Shown: piece by piece, positions 1 to 7,174 of the stretch
How positions within the stretch are numbered: the first letter of the stretch is position 1
Layout: each line of letters starts with the position of its first letter
Source of the DNA: an uncultured bacterium
GTDB lineage: Bacteria; Chloroflexota; Anaerolineae; JACIWP01
NCBI GenBank assembly: GCA_903872005.1
Contig: CAIQJD010000979.1
Location: 1 to 9,047 of the forward strand
Direction of reading: 5' to 3'
DNA length: 9,047 nucleotides
Translations under genes and position numbers: made by a program
The notes under the pieces: model-generated
Databases searched by the model: none
What the model was told of the DNA's origin: nothing
Seen by the model: only the letters and a program-made list of their open reading frames with translations

Positions 1-2
1 GC

Positions 3-932
3 CGCGACTTCACCATCAACACCCTGGCGATCTGCCTGAACGGGGCGCGCTATGGCGCGTTGCTCGACTTCTACGGCGGCGAAGCCGATTTGCGGCGCGG
101 CCTGATCCGCGTACTCCACAGCCTCAGCTTCATCGAAGACCCGACACGCATGCTGCGCGCCGCGCGCTTCGAGCAGCGCCTCGGCTTCCGCATCGAGCCG
201 CGCAGCGAAGACCTCATCGGCCAGGCCCTCGACCTGCTCGGCCGCACCAGTGTCGAGCGCGTGCGCCACGAGCTGTACCTGATCCTGGCCGAAGCAGAGC
301 CGGAACGGGCATTGCGCCGGCTGGCCGAGCTGGGCGTCCTCCGTCAGATCGCCGCGCCCCTGCAGGCCGACGACTGGCTCGCCGAGCGCTTTCGCCGGGC
401 GCGTCAGGAGAGCCGCCGGCTCACGGACGCCGGCATCTTCCCGGCCGACGCCTTCCGCCTCGAAGGGCTATACATCGCCCTGCTAACATACCGCCTCGAG
501 CCGGCCGCGGCCGCCCAGTTCCTGGAAGGCATGCACATCTACAAAGAGGACTGCGCCATCGCCTATCAGGCATTGGACGTGCGCGCCGCGCTCCCGACCC
601 TTTCGGCCGAGCGGCTCAAGCGCAGCGAAATCTACGCTCTGCTAGAAAAGATCAGCGAGCCGGCCCTCTGCGCGGCCTATATCGCCAGCGATTCGTGGCT
701 GGCGCGCCAGCGCATCGAGCTATTCCAGCGCCGGCTCAAGGTCCTGCGCCCCATCACCGACGGCAAAGCGCTCAAGAAGCTGGGCCTCACGCCCGGCCCG
801 CGCTACGGCCAACTCATTGAGCGGCTGCGCGCCGCCTGGCTCGACGGCGAAGTGGAAGACGAAGCCGGCGAGCGCGCCCTGCTCGACACACTATTGCGCG
901 AGAACGAGCCATCAGCGATCAGCGATCAGTAA
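3..932 (+). CDS. cca: CCA-adding enzyme / poly(A) polymerase family protein, 3' part (5' end outside window)
   Basis: This is the C-terminal 309 residues of a class II nucleotidyltransferase, the family that adds or repairs the CCA end of tRNAs or adds A residues to RNA in the cytoplasm. The frame is open to the left edge and begins inside a family motif (RDFTINTLA), so the ATG-like start at position 60 is not the real start. Next come the DFYGG..DL..G.IRVL block (about residues 22-38) and EDPTRMLRAARFEQRLGF (about 45-62), both hallmarks of the head/neck region that reads the nucleotide. The rest is the helical tRNA-binding body, ending in a GLTPGPRYGQ segment typical of long bacterial forms. 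The catalytic DxD strand lies upstream and is not visible. The long C-terminal body resembles proteins that also carry DHH and CBS domains at the N-terminus, which is inference. The last codons (PSAISDQ and the TAA stop) fall inside a 7-bp repeat array, so the C-terminal tail is repeat-derived. CCA-adding and A-adding activity cannot be told apart here. Confidence 0.9.
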   Translation, partial: RDFTINTLAICLNGARYGALLDFYGGEADLRRGLIRVLHSLSFIEDPTRMLRAARFEQRLGFRIEPRSEDLIGQALDLLGRTSVERVRHELYLILAEAEPERALRRLAELGVLRQIAAPLQADDWLAERFRRARQESRRLTDAGIFPADAFRLEGLYIALLTYRLEPAAAAQFLEGMHIYKEDCAIAYQALDVRAALPTLSAERLKRSEIYALLEKISEPALCAAYIASDSWLARQRIELFQRRLKVLRPITDGKALKKLGLTPGPRYGQLIERLRAAWLDGEVEDEAGERALLDTLLRENEPSAISDQ

Positions 933-1011
933 TCGGCTTTCAGCCGTCCGAGCAAAGATAACACCCTCGGAGAATACGGCGTTCCGAATCTGACTGCTGA
1001 AAGCTGAGCGC
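908..1011. repeat. Two opposed arrays of a 7-bp repeat (consensus TGAnnGC)
   Basis: Read on the minus strand, 942 down to 908 splits into five exact-phase heptamers: TGAAAGC, CGATTAC, TGATCGC, TGATCGC, TGATGGC. On the plus strand, 991-1011 splits into three: TGACTGC, TGAAAGC, TGAGCGC. The arrays face each other, so GCTTTCAGC (936-944) is an exact inverted copy of GCTGAAAGC (996-1004). The spacer contains further nested arms: GCCGT (943-947) with ACGGC (976-980), and CCGAG (948-952) with CTCGG (966-970). The element therefore could fold into a long imperfect hairpin, and it covers the stop codon of the upstream gene. It resembles the heptameric short tandem repeats known from cyanobacteria and similar intergenic repeats I associate with Chloroflexota. 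It might act as a transcript end or be a small non-autonomous repeat; neither role can be shown here. Confidence 0.75.
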
Positions 1012-1027
1012 TCTTTTTGGAGGAGAT

Positions 1028-2431
1028 ATGACGGACGAGACAATCACCTACGATCTGGCAATCATCGGCGGCGGGCCGGGCGGATATGTGGCTGCCATCC
1101 GCGCCGCCCAACTGGGGGCCAAAGTTGCCCTCATCGAAATGGAACGCGTCGGCGGCACCTGCCTCAACTGGGGCTGCATCCCCACCAAGGCCATGGTCAG
1201 CCAGGCCGAAGTCTATGAGCACACCCTGCGCGCGGCCGAATACGGCGTGGACATCGAAGGGACGCCGCGCGTCAACTTCGCCCGCTTCATGCAGCGCAAA
1301 GACGAAGTCAAAGAGACCCTGGTGCGCGGCGTCGAAGAACTGATCAAGGGGCACGGCATCAAGCTCTTCACCGGCCGAGGGCGCATCACCTCGCCGGCCA
1401 CCGTGCTGGTCAATGGCGAAACCGAAGTCGCCTGCCGCAAAATGATCATCGCCACCGGCAGCGTCGAAGCGCGCGTCCCCATCGCCGGCGCAGACCTGCC
1501 CGGCATCGTCACGTCGCGCGAGCTGCTGCAAATCACCACACAGCCCAAGGAGCTGGTCGTCATCGGCGGGAGCGTCGTGGGCGTCGAATTTGCCAGCATC
1601 TTCGCCGCCATCGGCACGAAGGTGCATATCGTCGGCCGCAAGACCTTCCTGAAAGACACCGATGACCAGCTTGCCAAGCGCTACCAATCCTTGTTGGCGC
1701 GTCAGGGCGTAGACATCACCATCGGCGTGGACTTCAAGCAGATCACCCAGACGGACGCCGGCCGCTTGCGCGTCGAATACGAGCGCAAGGGCAAAGCCGG
1801 CGCGGCCGAAGGCGACCTGCTCCTCCTTTCCACCGGCCGCTGGCCCTACACCGACGGACTCGGCGCGCCAGAACTGGGCATCGCCATGGAAGGGCGCACC
1901 ATCAAAGTCAACACCCGCATGGAGACGAACGTCCCCGGCATCTACGCCATCGGCGACGTCATTGGCGGCTACCAACTGGCGCATGTGGCATCCTACGAAG
2001 GCGAAGTCGCCGTCGAGAATGCCCTGGGCCACACCCGCGAGGCCGACTATCGCGCCGTGCCGGCCTGCATCTTCACCATGCCTGAAATCGCCAGCGTCGG
2101 CCTGACCAGTTCCGATATCAAAGAGAAGGGCATAGACGCCGTCGTCGAGCGTTTCCCCTTCACCATCAATGGCCGCTCCCTGGCGATGGGCGAAACCGAA
2201 GGCCAGATTCGCATGATCTGCGAAAAAGGCTCCGGCAAGATCCTTGGCGTGCACATCATGGGCCCGCACGCCTCTGACCTGATTGCCGAAGCGACCCTGG
2301 CGATTCAGGCCGGCCTGACCGCCAAAGACCTGGCCGACACCATCCACGCCCACCCCACGGTCCCCGAAGTGGTGATGGAAGTGTCGAAAGCCGGCGCCTA
2401 CGGCGAAGCCATCCACTATCGCAAGCTCTGA
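1028..2431 (+). CDS. lpdA: Dihydrolipoyl dehydrogenase (E3 subunit)
   Basis: This 467-residue flavoprotein reoxidises the dihydrolipoyl group of 2-oxoacid dehydrogenase complexes or the glycine cleavage system and passes the electrons to NAD+. The length is normal for the family. The N-terminal FAD-binding motif GGGPGGYVAAIRAA is at residues 14-27. The redox-active disulfide is Cys45/Cys50 in GGTCLNWGCIPTK. A second nucleotide-binding motif for NAD (VVIGGSVVGVEFAS) lies near residue 180. A second FAD contact (IYAIGDVIGG) is near residue 305. The catalytic His442 and Glu447 sit in HAHPTVPE at the dimer-interface end. All key residues are present. The ATG is preceded by a strong ribosome site, GGAGGAG at 1019-1025. 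No E1 or E2 genes are in the window, so the partner complex is unknown. The gene follows the cca gene after 95 bp of mostly repeat DNA and may have its own promoter there, but I could not identify a convincing one. Mercuric or glutathione reductases share the fold, but the HAHPT ending favours Lpd. Confidence 0.95.
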   Translation: MTDETITYDLAIIGGGPGGYVAAIRAAQLGAKVALIEMERVGGTCLNWGCIPTKAMVSQAEVYEHTLRAAEYGVDIEGTPRVNFARFMQRKDEVKETLVRGVEELIKGHGIKLFTGRGRITSPATVLVNGETEVACRKMIIATGSVEARVPIAGADLPGIVTSRELLQITTQPKELVVIGGSVVGVEFASIFAAIGTKVHIVGRKTFLKDTDDQLAKRYQSLLARQGVDITIGVDFKQITQTDAGRLRVEYERKGKAGAAEGDLLLLSTGRWPYTDGLGAPELGIAMEGRTIKVNTRMETNVPGIYAIGDVIGGYQLAHVASYEGEVAVENALGHTREADYRAVPACIFTMPEIASVGLTSSDIKEKGIDAVVERFPFTINGRSLAMGETEGQIRMICEKGSGKILGVHIMGPHASDLIAEATLAIQAGLTAKDLADTIHAHPTVPEVVMEVSKAGAYGEAIHYRKL

Positions 2432-2451
2432 TCTCATTCGCCGCATCTGGT

Positions 2452-2488
2452 CAAAGCCCGTGGTGATCCCCCAACCCCACGGGCTTTG
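2452..2488 (+). terminator. Perfect 12-bp-stem hairpin after lpdA
   Basis: CAAAGCCCGTGG (2452-2463) is the exact reverse complement of CCACGGGCTTTG (2477-2488), leaving a 13-base loop. It lies 20 bp after the lpdA stop codon. There is no T-run after it on the plus strand, so it is not a textbook intrinsic terminator. A stem this long and GC-rich directly after a gene still probably ends or stabilises the lpdA transcript. Confidence 0.65.
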
Positions 2489-2495
2489 CGCATAC

Positions 2496-2524
2496 TTGAC
2501 AGAAAGGCTCCCATGCAGTATACG
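2496..2524 (+). promoter_or_regulatory. Sigma-70-type promoter for the hybrid histidine kinase
   Basis: TTGACA at 2496-2501 matches the -35 consensus at all six positions. TATACG at 2519-2524 matches the -10 consensus at four of six, and the spacer is the ideal 17 bp. Transcription would start near 2531, giving a leader of roughly 45-50 bases before the ATG at 2579. The promoter sits just after the lpdA hairpin, which suggests the kinase is transcribed on its own. Confidence 0.6.
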
Positions 2525-2578
2525 ATTGCTATCATGAAGTGTATGTCTGTAGTACGCTGCATGTCGGAGTAACCATGC

Positions 2579-2579
<1 letters not shown>
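2513..2579 (+). promoter_or_regulatory. Dyads across the -10 region and ribosome site of the kinase gene
   Basis: ATGCAG (2513-2518) is the reverse complement of CTGCAT (2557-2562), and TAC (2521-2523) of GTA (2552-2554), giving an imperfect dyad that spans the -10 box. A second small hairpin pairs TGCATG (2558-2563) with CATGCA (2574-2579). Its 10-base loop holds the ribosome site GGAG (2566-2569), and the first base of the start codon lies in the stem. These could be an operator and a weak translational control hairpin, or chance. The stems are short, so the call is tentative. Confidence 0.25.
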
Positions 2580-4527
<1,948 letters not shown>

Positions 4528-4528
<1 letters not shown>

Positions 4529-4568
4529 CCGGCCGGCGCCGCCAGCCCTCCGGCCAAACGCGGCCGGC
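4528..4568. terminator. GC-palindrome region between convergent genes
   Basis: Only 42 bp separate the stop of the kinase gene from the stop of gvpK, which runs the other way. GCCGGCCG (4528-4535) can pair with CGGCCGGC (4561-4568) around a 25-base loop, and both arms are also nearly self-complementary. A bidirectional terminator is expected at this spot, but there is no T-run on either side. The call rests mainly on position. Confidence 0.35.
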
Positions 4569-4570
4569 CA

Positions 4571-4933
4571 TTACATCAAATCGCCCAACGGCCCCAAGTT
4601 GAGATTGAGTTCCTCCCCTTCCAGCCCGAAGACGATCTTCAAGTCCTCCATGCGCTGATCCAGCTTCATGAACGTGACGCCCAGGCGCTCAATCTCCTCA
4701 TCATTCAAGGAACCGCCCTCCATCCGGCGGAGCGCCTGCCGCTCCAGCAGCCGGCGCAACAGTTCGATCACCGTCAGAGTGAGCTTGGCCAGGCCGCGTT
4801 CCACACCGTCGGGGTCAGCATTCACGTGCCTCGGTAACAGGCTGCGGGAGCGCTCCAACTCGCCGGCAAACTCGCTCAACGAGCCGCTATCATACAGCAC
4901 CTTGTCATCCACATCGAGAATCTGACTGCTCAC
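4571..4933 (-). CDS. gvpK: Gas vesicle protein GvpK
   Basis: This 120-residue protein belongs to the GvpK family, a small accessory protein found in nearly all gas vesicle clusters and needed for normal assembly. Its exact biochemical role is not settled. The family core is clear: NADPDGVERGLAKLTLTV at residues 38-55, then the helical ELLRRLLERQALRRMEGGSL (57-76), then DEEIERLGVTFMKL, and the closing LNLNLGPLGDL. No membrane segment or signal peptide is seen; the protein is charged and mostly helical. The start codon is GTG, with AGGAGA about five bases upstream. It is the last gene of the gvp run, 9 bp after the stop of the preceding gvpL/F gene, so it is co-transcribed with it. Its position after the L and S genes matches the L-S-K order in Bacillus megaterium and Streptomyces. 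Confidence 0.96.
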   Translation of the reverse strand: MSSQILDVDDKVLYDSGSLSEFAGELERSRSLLPRHVNADPDGVERGLAKLTLTVIELLRRLLERQALRRMEGGSLNDEEIERLGVTFMKLDQRMEDLKIVFGLEGEELNLNLGPLGDLM

Positions 4934-4942
4934 GTCGCTCTC

Positions 4943-5650
4943 CTATTCGCTTGGCGAGGCGTCGGCCGTCACAAAGCTGTAGGCCGGCCACGGGCCAGTG
5001 CACATAAATTCCAACGTCGGATAATGGCCGCGCAGCGCTTCCACACGGGCGCGGAACGACGCTGCCTCGCCCCGTTCCACCAGATACGCCCCGGTCATCA
5101 ACATGCGGGGCGTGGTCAAAACCTGCAAGGCGCTGTCACGGGTCGCGGCGGCCAACGCAATGTGAATCTCAGCCGACAGAGCTTTGGCGCGGTCACGACT
5201 GGCGTTCTGCCGGCGCACCTGCTCCAATCGGGCCAGCAAATACTCCCGGCCTGTGGCCGCGCTGACTGGCGCTAGGGCCGGCTCGGCCGCCGCAGGATCA
5301 TCCCACAACACACGCACGCTCAGCTCCACGCGCCCGCGGACGCGATTCAAGTCCGCCACAAACTGCGCGTAACGCCTGCTCAAGAGCGCACGGACGGCCG
5401 CCGCGTTCGGGAAGACCGTGCCGAAGCGCGCCGGCAAGACCGCCCGGCTCTCCAGCAGGCTTTCCGCCACTGCCTCATGCGCCAGCATATTCGGCCAGGA
5501 GCGCTCGACTTCTCCGCCGGCCGACTCCCCCACGACCGCGATAATCTCCTCATAGCTGACGCCGAAGGGGGTCTGCCCCCCCAGTCCGGGGCCGGCCTGC
5601 ACCATCGGCGCCGGCCCATCAGCAATGGCATACAAATACAGCCGGCTCAC
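4943..5650 (-). CDS. gvpL/F: Gas vesicle protein of the GvpL/GvpF family (plain form)
   Basis: This 235-residue GvpL/GvpF protein is the usual length for the family. GvpF is a minor structural protein on the gas-facing side in cyanobacteria, and GvpL contacts several other Gvp proteins in haloarchaea. The family landmarks appear in order: the opening strand YLYAIA (residues 5-10), the central VLPARFGTVFPNAAAVRALL (71-90), VELSVRVLW (108-116), the helical linker around 135-170, MTGAYLVE (185-192), and the closing TGPWPAYSFV (218-227). The start codon is GTG and overlaps the TGA stop of the upstream gvpS gene in a GTGA arrangement, which points to translational coupling. GGAG lies eight bases upstream. 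It is a distant paralogue of the extended GvpL/F protein two genes upstream. Which is F and which is L cannot be decided from sequence alone. Confidence 0.93.
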   Translation of the reverse strand: MSRLYLYAIADGPAPMVQAGPGLGGQTPFGVSYEEIIAVVGESAGGEVERSWPNMLAHEAVAESLLESRAVLPARFGTVFPNAAAVRALLSRRYAQFVADLNRVRGRVELSVRVLWDDPAAAEPALAPVSAATGREYLLARLEQVRRQNASRDRAKALSAEIHIALAAATRDSALQVLTTPRMLMTGAYLVERGEAASFRARVEALRGHYPTLEFMCTGPWPAYSFVTADASPSE

Positions 5651-5889
5651 GGGCGATACTCCACGTCGCCCTCGACGCCGGCGCCAACCTGCAGGCGCAA
5701 GGCTGCCGACTTCCGCATTTGCTCCGCGGTCTCCACGGATGTAAGCATCACTTTCACGCCCAAATAGATGAGGTCTATGTCCGCCACAGAAATGGTCACG
5801 TCACCCCACACAATGACGCCCTTGTTGAGAATACGATCCAGCAGATCCAGAAGCGTGACCTCTTTCTCTCTAGCTGTCTGCTCCGTCAT
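5647..5889 (-). CDS. gvpS: Small gas vesicle protein of the GvpA/J/M/S family, GvpS-type
   Basis: This 80-residue protein has the GvpA-family core: LLDLLDRILNKGVIVWGD at residues 13-30, then VTISVADIDLIYLGVKV (31-47) and MLTSVETAEQM. The GD.TIS.AD.DL.YL pattern matches what I know of GvpS of Bacillus megaterium and GvpM-like proteins, rather than the main shell protein GvpA, which normally reads DAWVRVSLVGIE there. It is therefore a minor shell or nucleation component, not the bulk wall protein. The chosen ATG at 5889 has a strong GGAGG nine bases upstream. A TTG eight codons earlier is in frame but has poorer support. The start lies 20 bp inside the end of the upstream gvpL/F gene, and the stop overlaps the next start by 4 bp, so the gene is tightly coupled on both sides. 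The C-terminal tail (about residues 60-80) is short and variable, as is normal for this group. Confidence 0.87.
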   Translation of the reverse strand: MTEQTAREKEVTLLDLLDRILNKGVIVWGDVTISVADIDLIYLGVKVMLTSVETAEQMRKSAALRLQVGAGVEGDVEYRP

Positions 5890-7174
5890 GCGCGGATTCC
5901 TCCATCGAGCCAATGGTCACGAAGTGGTACGGAGGCCACGGCCCAACCATCTCAAAAGTGAAGCCGGCCGGGCCAAAGCGCGTCTGCAAATCCTCAAGCG
6001 CCGCATCGAAACGGGCGCGTTCTGCCGTGGCGATCAGATACGAGCCGTTCACCGTCATGTCATCCGTGCGTTTCGTGACACTGCGGCTCTGCAAAGGCCC
6101 CAGATGCGAACCCGCCGCCGCCGCGCTCAGGCGGTCATGACACTCCTGGGCGACGCTGTCCACAAACCGTTCAGCCTCCTCCTGCGCCAGATCCTCCACT
6201 TTCTTCTTCAGGAAATAAGCCGCCCCGTCTGACTTGCCAGCCAGTTTCGCCCGCCCCTCGCGCACGCGCTCACTGGTCTCTGCCACTTTGCGCGTCACCG
6301 CCGCATCATCGCGATAGACCCGCACGCTCCACTCCTGTCGCCCACGCAGGCTTTCCAATGCCGTCGTGAACTCCTCGAGGCGGCTCGCCAAAATGGCCTG
6401 AACGCCGGCTTCGGACCTGTAGATGGTGCAGAAGCGCATCGGGATCAGCGTGCATGACGCCAGCACCGTGTTGAGGACCTCCTGATGCAGGCGCGCCTTC
6501 TCTTCCACCCAGGCCAGGTCTTGCAGTCGGCCCTCCAATTCCTCCTGACCGAATTCGCTCAGCCGCACCTGGCTGACCACAGCCTGCAAGGGGCCATGCG
6601 TAATGGTATACACGCCATATTCGGGATCCATGCCGCTCGCCGGCCAGACCATTCTCTCGCCCGCGCCCACGACGCCATACACGTAATATCCGCAGCCGGC
6701 GTCGCCGGCGCTCTCGACCGGCGTCGGCTGGGCCGCGCTGGCAACGGCCGGCGCGCCGCGCATCTGCGATAACTTGCCCTCGTTCTGCGCGATCTGGCGA
6801 CGGATCGCCTCAACCTCCTGGCGCAGCGCCTCTGCATCGGCCTCGCCAGACGATACGGAGGCCGGCGCGGCTTCCGGCGTCGGAGCGCGCGCTGGCGCGA
6901 CCTCTGCTCTCGGCGCGCTGGTCGGCGCGGCTTCCATCGTCGGCGCGCTGGCCGGCGGCATCGGCGCTATTGCGTCAGCCGGCTGGCACAGTTCGTCCAA
7001 CATACCAGTCGCCCGCGCCAACATGGCCGCGATCATCATCTCTTTCAGTCTGGCCCGCACTTCGATCAATGCTTCCGCGCGCGCCGCGGCGACGATTTGC
7101 GCCAACTCTTCGTCGCTCACCCCACAAGCCAATGCTCCCAGATCGCTCAGGTCGTCATGCCGCATCATCGCCAT
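5870..7174 (-). CDS. gvpL/F: GvpL/GvpF family gas vesicle protein with N-terminal helical extension and Ala/Pro linker
   Basis: This 434-residue protein has a GvpL/GvpF domain only in its last 275 residues or so. That domain runs from YYVYGVVG (163-170) through LIPMRFCTIYRSEAGVQAIL (243-262), EWSVRVYRDD (281-290) and NGSYLIAT to EMVGPWPPYHFV (408-419). Ahead of it are about 160 extra residues. A predicted amphipathic helix rich in Ala, Glu and Arg lies at about 21-62. An Ala/Pro/Glu low-complexity linker at 71-106 has a 20-residue repeat (APT.EAAP). A second charged helix at about 111-138 (EALRQEVEAIRRQI) could form a coiled coil. The extension may tether the protein or bind a partner; its function is unknown. 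The start chosen is the ATG at 7174, with AGAGG six bases upstream. An in-frame ATG at 7195 is possible but has no ribosome site. The gene overlaps the ATPase gene upstream by 20 bp and the gvpS gene downstream by 20 bp. Confidence 0.92.
   Translation of the reverse strand: MAMMRHDDLSDLGALACGVSDEELAQIVAAARAEALIEVRARLKEMMIAAMLARATGMLDELCQPADAIAPMPPASAPTMEAAPTSAPRAEVAPARAPTPEAAPASVSSGEADAEALRQEVEAIRRQIAQNEGKLSQMRGAPAVASAAQPTPVESAGDAGCGYYVYGVVGAGERMVWPASGMDPEYGVYTITHGPLQAVVSQVRLSEFGQEELEGRLQDLAWVEEKARLHQEVLNTVLASCTLIPMRFCTIYRSEAGVQAILASRLEEFTTALESLRGRQEWSVRVYRDDAAVTRKVAETSERVREGRAKLAGKSDGAAYFLKKKVEDLAQEEAERFVDSVAQECHDRLSAAAAGSHLGPLQSRSVTKRTDDMTVNGSYLIATAERARFDAALEDLQTRFGPAGFTFEMVGPWPPYHFVTIGSMEESAHDGADS
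6857..6964 (-). repeat. Degenerate 60-bp tandem repeat encoding the Ala/Pro linker
   Basis: Within the extended gvpL/F gene, the blocks beginning at 6861 and 6921 on the plus strand share most of their first 26 bases (both contain CGGCGCGGCTTCC and then CGTCGG), giving a 60-bp period. CGGCGCGCTGG also recurs at 6911 and 6941. At protein level this gives the 20-residue repeat APT(M/P)EAAP. Such repeats are prone to slippage, so linker length probably varies between strains. Confidence 0.6.

Noticed and set aside
60..62. Start codon of the left-edge gene at position 60
   Set aside because: The frame is open upstream and encodes the conserved RDFTIN motif, so the gene begins before the window.
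908..1011. CRISPR-like repeat array
   Set aside because: The units are 7 bp, contiguous and without spacers, and no cas genes are present.
5890..5913. TTG start eight codons upstream for the GvpS-type gene
   Set aside because: The ATG at 5889 has a strong GGAGG at good spacing, and the GvpA-family core begins after it.
6970..7174. GvpG fused to the N-terminus of GvpL/F
   Set aside because: The helical extension has a size near that of GvpG but I see none of the GvpG sequence pattern, so it is left as an extension of unknown function.
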